From Halodesulfovibrio marinisediminis DSM 17456 (GTDB lineage Bacteria > Desulfobacterota > Desulfovibrionia > Desulfovibrionales > Desulfovibrionaceae): a stretch of DNA of 64,000 bases. Where the stretch lies: assembly GCF_900129975.1 (NCBI RefSeq), contig NZ_FSRG01000003.1, positions 608,997 through 672,996 of the forward strand. Direction: 5' to 3'. Positions 1 to 8,867 of the stretch are shown piece by piece; position 1 is the stretch's first letter; every line of letters begins with the position of its first letter. The notes beneath the pieces are model-generated. The model saw only the letters and a program-made list of their open reading frames with translations. It was not told where the DNA came from and made no database searches. A program made the translations under genes and the position numbers.

Positions 1-311
1 CCACCTTCAGTTGTAAGCTCTTCGCGTTTTTCCGGTACAAGACAAACCATGTATGGATTGATGCGAAGTGCGATTTCCTTCATTTCTTCTGTTGCCGCCA
101 TTTCAAAATGGAAGCGGGTGTTCAGGCATTGTGACACTAATTCGATATCACGATCCTGAACGTGGCGACGGTCTTCGCGAAGATGCATAATAATGCCGCG
201 TGCACCGGCAAGTTCTGCAAGATGTGCAGCAGTTACCGGTTCTGGCTCTTTACCTAAACGTTGTTGCCTAAGAGTTGCAACGTGATCAACATTAACGACT
301 AAAACGGGCAT
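1..311 (-). CDS. pdxJ: Pyridoxine 5'-phosphate synthase, C-terminus missing (window edge)
   Basis: PdxJ condenses 1-deoxy-D-xylulose 5-phosphate with 3-amino-2-oxopropyl phosphate to make pyridoxine 5'-phosphate in the DXP-dependent vitamin B6 pathway, in the cytosol. The reverse strand from 311 reads [18 protein letters not shown], then an [14 protein letters not shown] segment, which are the hallmark N-terminal strands and phosphate/substrate loops of PdxJ. About 103 residues are present; the family is about 240 long, so the rest lies left of the window. The ATG at 311 is preceded by a good GAGGAGA Shine-Dalgarno. It is divergent from ugd. Confidence 0.95.
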   Translation of the reverse strand, partial: MPVLVVNVDHVATLRQQRLGKEPEPVTAAHLAELAGARGIIMHLREDRRHVQDRDIELVSQCLNTRFHFEMAATEEMKEIALRINPYMVCLVPEKREELTTEG

Positions 312-703
312 ATCTTCTCCTCATATAAGTAAACCCATATGTATCTAATCACTTTATATAAAGTTGTAAGCAATGAAAACATAGTTTTTGCAGACTCTAT
401 GGATTTTATACACTCTTTTACAATAAAGTTCATGCATAAAGTGTAACGAACTTGTGTGTAAGGTTTGAAAGGCTTCCCATAGGCTTTTTCTGTTTGCAAA
501 GCGAATAGTTAGAAAGTGGGCGTTTGCTATTCACTTCGGGGCCAGAATGGTGTGATATTAGCGTCTTGAGAGTCGTGTATAAGTCCTTTCTGCACATAAT
601 TGACTGTTGAGATACAACTCAGTAAAGAGTGTGTCCATATTTACATGAAATCTGAAGTTACATGAAATCTGACATCTCAGCAGGGATGAACAGGAGTTCG
701 TTT
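312..703. other. Divergent intergenic region pdxJ/ugd
   Basis: No convincing gene. It holds a perfect 14-bp palindrome ACTTTATATAAAGT at 351-364, about 40 nt upstream of the pdxJ start, which could overlap its -10 region. On the plus strand it holds the ugd promoter candidate at 600-628. Just before ugd is a direct repeat, TTACATGAAATCTGA at 641-655 and again at 658-672 (period 17). Confidence 0.6.
600..628 (+). promoter_or_regulatory. Putative sigma70-type promoter for ugd
   Basis: TTGACT at 600-605 and TAAAGA at 623-628 are separated by exactly 17 bases. The -35 is 5/6 to consensus and the -10 is weak. The rpsT promoter candidate has the same -10 hexamer at the same spacing. It would give a leader of about 70 nt carrying the 17-nt-period tandem repeat. 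Confidence 0.4.
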
Positions 704-2038
704 ATGAACGTTTGTATTGTTGGCACAGGTTATGTTGGTTTGGTAAGCGCAGCATGTTTTGCAGAAATGGGTAATGCCATCACATGTGTTGATGTTAACC
801 CTGATGTTGTAGAAATGCTTTCAAATGGTCATGTCCATATTTGGGAACCAGGTTTGGAAGAGCTTGTACAGCGCAACTATGCAGAAAAACGCCTCACCTT
901 CACAACCAGCCTGCAAGAAGGCATTGAAAAATGCGATGTGGTGTTTGTTACCGTTGGTACCCCTTCAAGTGAAGATGGCTCATGCGACCTTTGTTACGTT
1001 GAGCAGGTTGCCCGTGAGATTGGTTCGGTAATGACCACACCAAAAATTATTGTAGATAAATCCACGGTACCTGTAGGCACCGCAGATTTTGTTTCTTCTC
1101 TTGTTCAAGAAGAACTTGATAAACGTGGCGAGTCCATTGACTTTACAGTTGTTTCTAACCCTGAATTCTTGAAAGAGGGTGATGCGGTTAATGACTTTAT
1201 GAAACCGGATCGCGTTATTGTTGGTACTGATGATGAAAATGCTGCGGCAACTCTTGGTGAGTTGTACGCACCTTTTGCCCGCAGTCGTGAAAAGTTGATT
1301 GTGATGGGTGTTCGCAGTGCTGAAATGACAAAGTATGCAGCTAACTGCATGCTTGCGACCAAAATTTCTTTCATCAACGAAGTAGCTAATATTTGTGAGC
1401 GTGTTGGCGCAGATGTCCGTGACGTACGCACCGGCATCGGTTCTGATCACCGCATCGGGTATGAATTTATTTATCCTGGTGTTGGCTACGGCGGGTCTTG
1501 TTTTCCTAAAGACGTTAAAGCGCTTATCCATACAGCACATCAGTATGAGTACAAACCTGAGTTGCTTGAAGCTGTAGATAATGTGAACAAGCGTCAGAAG
1601 AAACGTATGGCAGAGCGACTTGTTGAGTACTTTGAACCACAGGGTGGTGTAGAAGGAAAGACTTTGGCTCTGTGGGGTATCGCGTTCAAGGCGAATACAG
1701 ACGACACCCGTGAAGCAGCTTCTTTAACTATTATTGAAGAGCTTACCGCAAAGGGCATGCGCATTCGTGCATTTGATCCTGTTGCAGGTGAAAAAGTTAA
1801 AGATCGTTTTGCAGACAATGACTTGGTAGAAATAGTCGATGAGCAGTACGCCGCACTTGAAGGTGCGCAGGCGCTGATGGTTGTTACTGAGTGGCACCAG
1901 TTCCGTACACCTGATTTTGATCGCGTAAAAGAACAGCTTACCGCCCCTATTTTGTTTGATGGACGTAACCTTTACAATGCCAAGACAATGGCAGAGAAGG
2001 GCTTTGCCTACTTCTGTGTAGGTCGTAAGGCGGACTAA
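704..2038 (+). CDS. ugd: UDP-glucose 6-dehydrogenase
   Basis: Oxidises UDP-glucose to UDP-glucuronate with two NAD+, supplying precursors for surface polysaccharides. The 444-residue product starts MNVCIVGTGYVG, a Rossmann NAD-binding loop at residues 7-12. The catalytic cysteine lies in GYGGSCFPKD (Cys266), and the C-terminal UDP-binding domain ends near residue 440, the usual family length. The ATG at 704 is chosen over 662 because CAGGAG precedes it by 7 bases and the product then begins directly at the first beta strand. It is monocistronic, with a terminator right after it. Confidence 0.95.
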   Translation: MNVCIVGTGYVGLVSAACFAEMGNAITCVDVNPDVVEMLSNGHVHIWEPGLEELVQRNYAEKRLTFTTSLQEGIEKCDVVFVTVGTPSSEDGSCDLCYVEQVAREIGSVMTTPKIIVDKSTVPVGTADFVSSLVQEELDKRGESIDFTVVSNPEFLKEGDAVNDFMKPDRVIVGTDDENAAATLGELYAPFARSREKLIVMGVRSAEMTKYAANCMLATKISFINEVANICERVGADVRDVRTGIGSDHRIGYEFIYPGVGYGGSCFPKDVKALIHTAHQYEYKPELLEAVDNVNKRQKKRMAERLVEYFEPQGGVEGKTLALWGIAFKANTDDTREAASLTIIEELTAKGMRIRAFDPVAGEKVKDRFADNDLVEIVDEQYAALEGAQALMVVTEWHQFRTPDFDRVKEQLTAPILFDGRNLYNAKTMAEKGFAYFCVGRKAD

Positions 2039-2048
2039 TTAGCATTTA

Positions 2049-2099
2049 AAAGATCGGGGTAGAACTGCAGATAATGTACTTTCTATCCTGATCTTTTTT
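2049..2099 (+). terminator. Intrinsic terminator after ugd
   Basis: Arms at 2049-2063 (AAAGATCGGGGTAGA) and 2082-2096 pair with two G-U wobbles and are followed by a T run. Confidence 0.75.
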
Positions 2100-2160
2100 G
2101 TTTTTAAGGCTGATGTATAGCGGGTTATTTGTGGTCTCGTGATTGTAAAGTCTTAAGAAA

Positions 2161-2202
2161 AGAAAAACCCTGCCGATGAGGTTTCAACGGCAGGGTTTTT
2201 CT
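2161..2202 (-). terminator. Intrinsic terminator, probably bidirectional
   Basis: Perfect 15-bp stem, AGAAAAACCCTGCCG at 2161-2175 with its complement at 2188-2202. The A-rich and T-rich flanks suit termination on both strands; it sits 14 bases beyond the stop of the minus-strand gene at 2216. Confidence 0.85.
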
Positions 2203-2215
2203 TTAGGAAAAATCT

Positions 2216-2443
2216 TTATAGTTGAGCAGTAGCGGCACAGCGCCTGCAAGATCTCAGCTGAAGTTCCTGTAGAATCAATTTTTCGTATTGCATGGAATCT
2301 TGATTCTGCACAGGGGCGCCTTCCTTCAGAAAGCGTTCAAGAAATTGTGTTTCTTCCCAGAAATCGAGAAGCTCCTCGTCGCCAAGGGATTTAATCTGCA
2401 TGGCAAGCGGCGTTTCTTCAGGGAATGGTAAGATGTTCGCCAT
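2216..2443 (-). CDS. Small hypothetical protein
   Basis: Family not recognised. The 75-residue product (MANILPFPEETPLAMQIK...) is acidic in its middle (GDEELLDFWEETQFLERFL) and ends with a Cys-x2-Cys pair (RSCRRCAATAQL). There is no signal peptide or membrane segment. The ATG at 2443 is preferred because CGAGGAG lies 9-10 bases upstream; an in-frame extension to 2479 has no ribosome site. It is transcribed alone between two terminators and divergent from cheW. Confidence 0.7.
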   Translation of the reverse strand: MANILPFPEETPLAMQIKSLGDEELLDFWEETQFLERFLKEGAPVQNQDSMQYEKLILQELQLRSCRRCAATAQL

Positions 2444-2645
2444 CAATTTGGTACTCCTCGTGGATAGCGTTGAACTCAATTGCTTTTGAGCGAGGTTATA
2501 CTATCTAACACTTTCTGTTTTTACAACCGCTTTTATGAATGGTGGTATCGTCCTGTAGTTGCTTTGGATTGTGAGAACAGGTATATGTCGATTCACTAAA
2601 TTTTTCCCGTACTACGCTGCTCGGGAAAACAAGGAGTTGTTCTGT

Positions 2646-3122
2646 ATGAATGAGCCTCAAAAGAAGCAGGATGACGAGCTGATGCAACTAGTCACCTTTA
2701 GTATAGGTGAAGAGGAATTTGGTGTTGATATCCTTAAAGTACAGGAGATTATCCGTACTATGGAAATCACTAAAGTGCCAAAAGCTCCGGATTTTGTTGA
2801 GGGGGTAATTAACCTTCGGGGAAAAGTGATTCCAATCATTGACCTCAGAAGGCGTTTCGGGCTTAGCTCCAAAGAGCATGACAAACACACCCGAATCATC
2901 GTAATCGAAATCAACAACATGATTGTCGGGTTTGTCGTCGATTCCGTGTCAGAAGTTCTGCGTATTCCAGCAGGCACGGTTGAACCGCCTCCGGCTGTTG
3001 TTGCAGGTATGGAATCCGAGTATATCAGTGGCGTTGGTAAGCTTCAGGATCGTTTGCTTATTTTGCTTGATCTTGACCGTCTTCTTTCCAACGAAGATCT
3101 TGACGTGCTTGGTCAAATGTAG
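2646..3122 (+). CDS. cheW: CheW chemotaxis coupling protein
   Basis: CheW links methyl-accepting chemoreceptors to the histidine kinase CheA at receptor arrays on the inner membrane. The 158-residue product is a single CheW domain: LVTFSIGEEEFGVDILKVQEI at the N-terminus, the VEGVINLRGKVIPIIDLRRRFG core, and a later GFVVDSVSEVLRI strand. Start at ATG 2646 with AAGGAG 8 bases upstream; a longer frame from 2559 has no such site. It is an isolated gene. cheZ lies far downstream at 33497-34222, so the chemotaxis genes are scattered. Confidence 0.93.
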   Translation: MNEPQKKQDDELMQLVTFSIGEEEFGVDILKVQEIIRTMEITKVPKAPDFVEGVINLRGKVIPIIDLRRRFGLSSKEHDKHTRIIVIEINNMIVGFVVDSVSEVLRIPAGTVEPPPAVVAGMESEYISGVGKLQDRLLILLDLDRLLSNEDLDVLGQM

Positions 3123-3173
3123 TTTTTTCCTGAGGTTGTTGCGGCAACGTATTCAACCTCTTTTGAAAAGCAT

Positions 3174-3210
3174 AAGCCGCCTGCCTTCCATAAGGTCTGG
3201 CGGCTTTTTC
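3174..3210 (+). terminator. Intrinsic terminator after cheW
   Basis: AAGCCGCC at 3174-3181 pairs with GGCGGCTT at 3199-3206, with an inner CCTT/AAGG stem, then a T run. It precedes the mfd start by about 35 bases. Confidence 0.85.
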
Positions 3211-3243
3211 AGTTTATATTTTAAGAAGCGGGAGCAGTGACGA

Positions 3244-6200
3244 GTGCTGTTTTCTGAAGTCGTCAGAAAAATACAGAATGAAAAAGACGCTGTTGTTCAC
3301 ATAGCGCGAAGCGGACCGGCTAGTCAGGCACGGCTTGCGCGTTCACTACGTGACAGAGGCGAAAATGTGGTAGTGGTCGCACGTGATGCTAAAGAATTCG
3401 CTGAATTAAATGGACTATTGCGGCTGTTTACTCCAACTTGCTCCCGAGGGCCTGCGCCATTGGCAACACCGCAATGGGATGATGAATGGATTACTATTCC
3501 GCAACATCCTGCAGGCACATATGGAAAATCTCGCTGGGCAGTAAGAATGGCAAGTCTATACGGACTTGGTTTGAAGCGTTCTGCTCAGGGGGTTCTACTT
3601 TCTATCGATAACTTCTTGCCCGCACTGCCTCCTGTAGATATTTTTACGCATAATGAGCTGCTTCTGACTATCGGGGATGAAACAGGTCCTGATCTGATTA
3701 TCGAGCAAGCTATTGAGTGGGGCTATACCCGTGTGCCTTTAGTGACGCAGCCGGGTGAAATAGCGTTGCGCGGCGATATATTAGATATTTTTTGTCCGGG
3801 GTTCACGCTTCCAATCCGAATGGAATTTTTTGGTGATATTCTGGAAGAAATCCGTCTTTTTGAACCTACCTCCCAACGTTCCCGCGGTAATATTCAGCAA
3901 CTCGTGCTGCTTCCGGCTGCTCCGGTTGTCTTAAACGATTCCAATGTCGCGCAGGCTTCTGTTTGGTGGAAACAATTGGAGGCTGAAGGTGTATTGGCAA
4001 GTGGTCAGGCGTCAGCTTTACAGCATGCAGCTCACCATGGTGATTACACTTTCCTTCCTGGTTGTTTTTATAAAAATTCCAGTTTCCTTGAAAGCTGGCT
4101 TCCTAACGATGCTGTATTTATTCTGCCTTCAGAAGGCGGAATGAGTGAGGCTTTGGAAGAGTCAGAGCGTTCATGGGTGTCCTTTTTGGATGCTCAGGCT
4201 GAAGAGCATGGTGTGCGCCAGCCAGTAAGTTGCGTGCTTCGTTCTGCCGACATTGCCGGATCGGTGTGGCAACAATACAGACGAGCCCATTTTGAAGAGT
4301 TGAAAATGGGTGTGGAAGTACAAGGCTCTTCATTGCAGGAACGAAGCTATGGTGCGTTTCAGGATATTTTCCAGAAGCCTGAAGATGCAGAGCGACCATG
4401 GCATACCTTGGTAGCCCGTTTGCGGGAGTGGATGAAAGAAAAGCGTCAGGTTGTGTTGAGTTTTGCCACAGACCGTAGTCGTACAAAGTTTCTGACTCTT
4501 GCTGAACAAGACGGTTTGGTGCCGCACATGTGCTATGCCCCGAGAGAACGTGGGCTGTTTGCACTGGTGTCTGCGTTTCGGCGTGGTATCGAGCTTGAGT
4601 GGGATAATATCCTTTTGCTCGGGGAAGATGTATTACAGCCGAAAGTGGAGCGCCAGGCGCGTGCCCGGTCCGGTGCTTTTTCTGGTTTGAAAGACTATGA
4701 CGACCTTAAAGTCGGTGCGCATCTTGTTCATAGAGATTACGGAATTGCTACATTTGGCGGTCTTCATCGTCTCGATTTAGGTGATGTTTCAAACGACTTT
4801 TTGCTGCTCCAGTATGCTGGAGACGATAAGCTGTATCTTCCTGTAGACCGTTTGTCTCTTATTCAGTTGTTTAAGGGGCCGGATGGTTCAACTCCTCCGT
4901 TAGATAAACTTGGTGGCTCTGCATGGCAGGCAAGCAAGTCTAAGGCTCGAAAAGCCATTGAAAAAGTGGCTCATGACATTATGGAAATGTATGCATGGCG
5001 CAGGCTTGCTAAAGGTTTCTCTTATGGTCCTGTGAATGAGCTGTACAGGGAGTTCGAAGCGTCCTTTGGTTTTGAAGAGACGCCGGATCAGGCTCGTGCG
5101 ATTCAGGATGTGCTGGATGATATGCAGAAAGCTGAACCGATGGACAGACTTGTTTGTGGTGATGTCGGCTTTGGTAAAACAGAGGTGGCTATCCGTGCTG
5201 CGTTCCGTGCTGCATGTGAAGGCAAGCAGGTTGCGTTGCTTTGTCCAACAACAGTTCTTGCAGAGCAGCACTATCAGACATTTAAAAGTCGCCTTTCACG
5301 ATTCCCTGTTCATATTGGTTTGCTGAGCCGCTTTGTGACAAGAGCCCGCCAGAAAGAGGTGCTTTCTGCTGCTGCACGCGGACAGATAGATATTTTAATC
5401 GGGACACATCGCTTGTTGTCTGATGATGTCGACCTACCTAACTTGAGCCTTCTTATTCTGGACGAAGAGCAGCGTTTTGGTGTTCGTCATAAAGAAAAGC
5501 TGAAGAAACTGAAACGTAATGTGGATGTGCTAACGTTGACAGCGACCCCTATTCCGAGGACGCTTCAGTTATCTATGTCCGGTGTACGTGAACTTTCTGT
5601 TATTGAAACTGCCCCTGTTGGACGTAAGCCTGTGCGGACAGCGCTGATTGAGCGTGAAGCACTGGAGCTGAAAGGGGTACTTGAGCGTGAACTTGCCCGT
5701 GACGGTCAGGTATTCTGGGTGTATAACCGCGTTGAAGGATTGGAGCGTGTTGCAGAATACGTGCGTGAGCTTGTTCCTGATGCCCGTATTGGTATGGCAC
5801 ATGGTCGTATGTCGGAGAAGAACCTTGAGGAAACCATGCATAAGTTTTGGCATGGTGAACTGGATGTTCTTGTTTGTACTTCAATAGTGGAATCCGGTCT
5901 TGATTTTCCAAGGGCGAATACACTTATCGTTGATCAGGCGCAAATGTTCGGGCTTGGACAGCTCTACCAGTTGCGTGGTCGCGTAGGGCGCTCTGATAGA
6001 CAGGCACATGCCGTCTTTGTAGTGAATAATTTGGATAAGCTACCTGCTCCGGCACGTAAGCGACTGCGTATTATTCTGGAACTGGATTATCTTGGTGCTG
6101 GCTTCAGAGTTGCCATGGAAGATTTACGTCTGCGTGGTGCCGGTAATATCTTAGGTGAAGCTCAATCCGGTCAGATGGCTCGCGTTGGTTTGGATATGTA

Positions 6201-6705
6201 TCTGGAAATGCTTGAAGCAGAAGTAAAACGCCTGAAAGGTGAAAAAGAGAGTGTTGTGGTTGAGACTGAGATTAACCTTGGTATTAACGCACATATTCCA
6301 GAGTCATATATTCCGGACGGTAAAGAGCGCCTGAAGTTCTATAAAGCTCTTTCTTCTGCTACGGACGCTGTCCATATGCAGGATGTTGAGCTCGAAATCC
6401 GTGACCGTTTCGGGGCATTACCACCAGAACTCGTGAGCTTCCTTGGCGTGCTTGAGTTCAAACGTTTCCTGATGGCAATTCAGGTTGAGAGGGCAGATAT
6501 TTTACGGGATAAAGTTCGCCTTACCTGGGCAGAGAATGCAGATGCCATATCTCCTCTGCGACTTGTTGAGTGGGTAAACGACAACATAGATAGAGCTAAA
6601 TTAACTCCTCCTGCAACGTTGGAACTACGCTTGAAAGGAGAAGATGATTTGCGTACATGTCTTGCTAAATTGAAAATAGAACTTGAACCTCTTGTAACTG
6701 TATAA
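3244..6705 (+). CDS. mfd: Transcription-repair coupling factor
   Basis: Mfd removes RNA polymerase stalled at lesions and recruits UvrA/UvrB. At 1153 residues it has the full family length: a UvrB-like N-terminal half, an RNA-polymerase interaction segment (LKVGAHLVHRDYGIATFGG), and an SF2 translocase with Walker A GDVGFGKTE near residue 639 and LDEEQRFG near 739. LTATPIPRTLQLSMSG and the QLRGRVGRSD helicase motif follow, then the TRCF C-terminal domain. Start is GTG at 3244 with GGGAG about 10 bases upstream. It heads a plus-strand run with no terminator until after rpsT apart from a stem between the two chaperone genes. Confidence 0.97.
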   Translation: MLFSEVVRKIQNEKDAVVHIARSGPASQARLARSLRDRGENVVVVARDAKEFAELNGLLRLFTPTCSRGPAPLATPQWDDEWITIPQHPAGTYGKSRWAVRMASLYGLGLKRSAQGVLLSIDNFLPALPPVDIFTHNELLLTIGDETGPDLIIEQAIEWGYTRVPLVTQPGEIALRGDILDIFCPGFTLPIRMEFFGDILEEIRLFEPTSQRSRGNIQQLVLLPAAPVVLNDSNVAQASVWWKQLEAEGVLASGQASALQHAAHHGDYTFLPGCFYKNSSFLESWLPNDAVFILPSEGGMSEALEESERSWVSFLDAQAEEHGVRQPVSCVLRSADIAGSVWQQYRRAHFEELKMGVEVQGSSLQERSYGAFQDIFQKPEDAERPWHTLVARLREWMKEKRQVVLSFATDRSRTKFLTLAEQDGLVPHMCYAPRERGLFALVSAFRRGIELEWDNILLLGEDVLQPKVERQARARSGAFSGLKDYDDLKVGAHLVHRDYGIATFGGLHRLDLGDVSNDFLLLQYAGDDKLYLPVDRLSLIQLFKGPDGSTPPLDKLGGSAWQASKSKARKAIEKVAHDIMEMYAWRRLAKGFSYGPVNELYREFEASFGFEETPDQARAIQDVLDDMQKAEPMDRLVCGDVGFGKTEVAIRAAFRAACEGKQVALLCPTTVLAEQHYQTFKSRLSRFPVHIGLLSRFVTRARQKEVLSAAARGQIDILIGTHRLLSDDVDLPNLSLLILDEEQRFGVRHKEKLKKLKRNVDVLTLTATPIPRTLQLSMSGVRELSVIETAPVGRKPVRTALIEREALELKGVLERELARDGQVFWVYNRVEGLERVAEYVRELVPDARIGMAHGRMSEKNLEETMHKFWHGELDVLVCTSIVESGLDFPRANTLIVDQAQMFGLGQLYQLRGRVGRSDRQAHAVFVVNNLDKLPAPARKRLRIILELDYLGAGFRVAMEDLRLRGAGNILGEAQSGQMARVGLDMYLEMLEAEVKRLKGEKESVVVETEINLGINAHIPESYIPDGKERLKFYKALSSATDAVHMQDVELEIRDRFGALPPELVSFLGVLEFKRFLMAIQVERADILRDKVRLTWAENADAISPLRLVEWVNDNIDRAKLTPPATLELRLKGEDDLRTCLAKLKIELEPLVTV

Positions 6706-6715
6706 AAGGTAACGA

Positions 6716-7744
6716 ATGCGCCGAATCATAGTATTGCTGCTTCTCTTACTTGTAGTTGTTGGCTGCACGCAGCATCCGGAAGAGAAGGGGGTTGTGGCAC
6801 GGGTCAACGGTGAACCTATTTACTTGAAAGAGTTGGAAGCTCGTTATGACCTGAACAACCTTGGTTGGGTTTCTGGAGTTGTTCCTTCTGTTGAGGCGTT
6901 AAGCGCAGAGTATGGAAACGTTCTTTCAGAGCTTGTTGTTTATAAACTTGTTGCTGCTGCTCTTGAAAAAGAAGGGTTGAGCGTTTCTGCAGAGGACGTC
7001 CAGAAAGAAGAAGCTGCTATCAGGGCTGATTACCCTGATGATCTTTTTGAGCGAACATTAACGGAAGAGTATATTGATATTTCAGTATGGCGATTGTTTT
7101 TGAAGCGTCATCTGGAAATGAAGATGTTTTTTAATGACGTACTGCGTTCGACTGTTTCCCTTACATATCAAGAAGCGGAACGATACTATAAAGACAATTT
7201 GTCTGAATTTTATATTCCTGAACGAGTGCATGTATTGCTCGTAAGAGGAAATGACATAACTGGCGTACAGCGTGCCTCTCTTTTACTGGAACAAGCAGAA
7301 GATTGGAAAACTGTCGTTGGTACCTTGTCTTCAGATATTACTGTTCGTGAGCTGAAGCTAAGAAAAGATCGTTTCCCGATTCAGTGGTCTGCTACATTGC
7401 AGCAACTTTCTCCTAAAAGCAGCAGTAATATTTCAACGACTGCATATGGGTTTGAGCAGCTTGTTTTGCTTGCAGTGGTTCCGGAAAAATTACTTGGTCC
7501 ATCTCAGGCATACTCTGTTATTGAACGAGTGTTGATTGATCAAAAAATGAACGAGGCATTTGTAAAGTGGTTGGAAAAAGAAGTTGCATCTTCCAAAATA
7601 GAAGTTACACCACTTCTTTCAGAAAAAATGAGTGGGAAAGTTAGTCAAATTGTTATGTCTGGCTCCCCTAAGAAGCTGGAAGAGGCAGAAGAAGAGCCTT
7701 ACAGAGAGCCGGAGTCTGAGGTTGGAAAAAAATCTGACCCGTAA
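6716..7744 (+). CDS. SurA-N-type periplasmic lipoprotein chaperone
   Basis: The 342-residue product begins with a lipoprotein signal, a Leu/Val stretch then VVVGC with lipidated Cys17. The sequence RVNGEPIYLKELEARYD is the typical start of the SurA/PrsA N-terminal chaperone domain. A parvulin (PpiC) core is hard to see in the C-terminal half (IPERVHVLLVRG...), so isomerase activity is uncertain. It probably assists folding or outer-membrane delivery in the periplasm. It starts 10 bases after mfd and is followed by a second SurA-like gene. Confidence 0.8.
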   Translation: MRRIIVLLLLLLVVVGCTQHPEEKGVVARVNGEPIYLKELEARYDLNNLGWVSGVVPSVEALSAEYGNVLSELVVYKLVAAALEKEGLSVSAEDVQKEEAAIRADYPDDLFERTLTEEYIDISVWRLFLKRHLEMKMFFNDVLRSTVSLTYQEAERYYKDNLSEFYIPERVHVLLVRGNDITGVQRASLLLEQAEDWKTVVGTLSSDITVRELKLRKDRFPIQWSATLQQLSPKSSSNISTTAYGFEQLVLLAVVPEKLLGPSQAYSVIERVLIDQKMNEAFVKWLEKEVASSKIEVTPLLSEKMSGKVSQIVMSGSPKKLEEAEEEPYREPESEVGKKSDP

Positions 7745-7794
7745 ATTAAAAATGAAATAAGAAAGTTATATTAGATAGTTTTTAAATAAATTAG

Positions 7795-7848
7795 TGGGTC
7801 TGATTTTTCTCATTATTGCATAATTGCGTAAAAGATAATACAGACCCA
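7795..7848. repeat. Long-loop inverted repeat between the two chaperone genes
   Basis: TGGGTCTG at 7795-7802 is complementary to CAGACCCA at 7841-7848, enclosing a 38-base AT-rich loop. No T run follows, so this is not a classical terminator. It could be an operator pair or an mRNA element upstream of the gene at 7923. Confidence 0.4.
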
Positions 7849-7922
7849 AGAAGTAAGAACTCGCGCATCACGAGGGGAGCTGTGTTGCGCGGATGTTTAT
7901 CACCTATATTAGGGAGAAAAGT

Positions 7923-8855
7923 ATGGCCTTCAGGTTTTTAATTGCGCTGGCAGCTGTTGTTATGTTTGCTGCACCTGTTCGTGCTGAGCTGTTAGTTAAT
8001 AAAATTGCCGCAGTTGTGAACGGTGAGATTGTAACTTTATATGATTTGAAACAGCTGGCAATTCCGGAATTGAAAAAGGCCGGGGTGCTTGACCCAAAAT
8101 ACGCTGAAAGTCCCAAAGTAAAATCTATTCTGAATACTGTCCTTGAGAAGGTAGTGGCAGAAAAACTTTTTTTACAGGATGCAGAGCGTCGCGGTGTTAC
8201 AGTTGAAGAGTCTGAAATTGAAAACGAGTTGCGCAAGATGGCGCAGCAGCGTGGCATGACTCTTGAGAAGGCTAAAGAACAGATAGTTAATGAAGGTCTT
8301 ACCGTTGAAGGTGTGAAAGAGCGAGTAAAGGTGTCTATTATTCGACAACGCCTTCTCGGAATGATGGTAGGACGTAAGGTAGTTATTACCAAAGAAGAGA
8401 TTCAGCGTTTTTATGAAGAACATAAAGCTGAATTTGAAGCAGACGGCAAAGTGGAAGTGAGCTTGCTCATTTTTGATCCAGTTGCTGATGTAACTGAAGT
8501 CCGTAATGAACTTTCTGCCGGTAAGATTTCATTTGAAGAAGCTGTTCAAAAGTACTCTGTAGGGCCAGGTAAAGAACAGGGTGGTTACCTTGGTGAGCTT
8601 GGTGTGAAAGATGTATCACCAAAGATGCTGGCGGCAGTTCAGGAAATGAAAAATGGTTCTGTGTCTGATGTCGTGTCTCTTGGGTCTTCAAAAGCACTTA
8701 TTAAATTGCACAGTAGAACCAAAGGTTCATTGCGCTCACTTGATGAAGTAGCGCAGGAAATTGAAGCTAAGCTGAGAGCACCTCGCCTTGAAGCAAGCTT
8801 TAAAGAATACGCTGAAAAACTGCGTAATAATGCCGTCGTAGACGTTCGGCTGTAA
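7923..8855 (+). CDS. Periplasmic peptidyl-prolyl isomerase, SurA family
   Basis: A 310-residue SurA-like chaperone. Residues 1-21 are a Sec signal peptide ending PVRA. Next comes the SurA_N domain (NKIAAVVNGEIVTLYDLKQ), and then a parvulin domain at about 175-265 with VEVSLLIF, a YSVGPGKEQGGYLGEL segment and an ALIKLHSR end, matching PpiC. It probably helps outer-membrane proteins fold in the periplasm. ATG 7923 is chosen with AGGGAG upstream; the frame from 7893 would put extra residues before the signal peptide. It has one parvulin domain where E. coli SurA has two. Confidence 0.88.
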   Translation: MAFRFLIALAAVVMFAAPVRAELLVNKIAAVVNGEIVTLYDLKQLAIPELKKAGVLDPKYAESPKVKSILNTVLEKVVAEKLFLQDAERRGVTVEESEIENELRKMAQQRGMTLEKAKEQIVNEGLTVEGVKERVKVSIIRQRLLGMMVGRKVVITKEEIQRFYEEHKAEFEADGKVEVSLLIFDPVADVTEVRNELSAGKISFEEAVQKYSVGPGKEQGGYLGELGVKDVSPKMLAAVQEMKNGSVSDVVSLGSSKALIKLHSRTKGSLRSLDEVAQEIEAKLRAPRLEASFKEYAEKLRNNAVVDVRL

Positions 8856-8867
8856 GTGGAGGTACAG

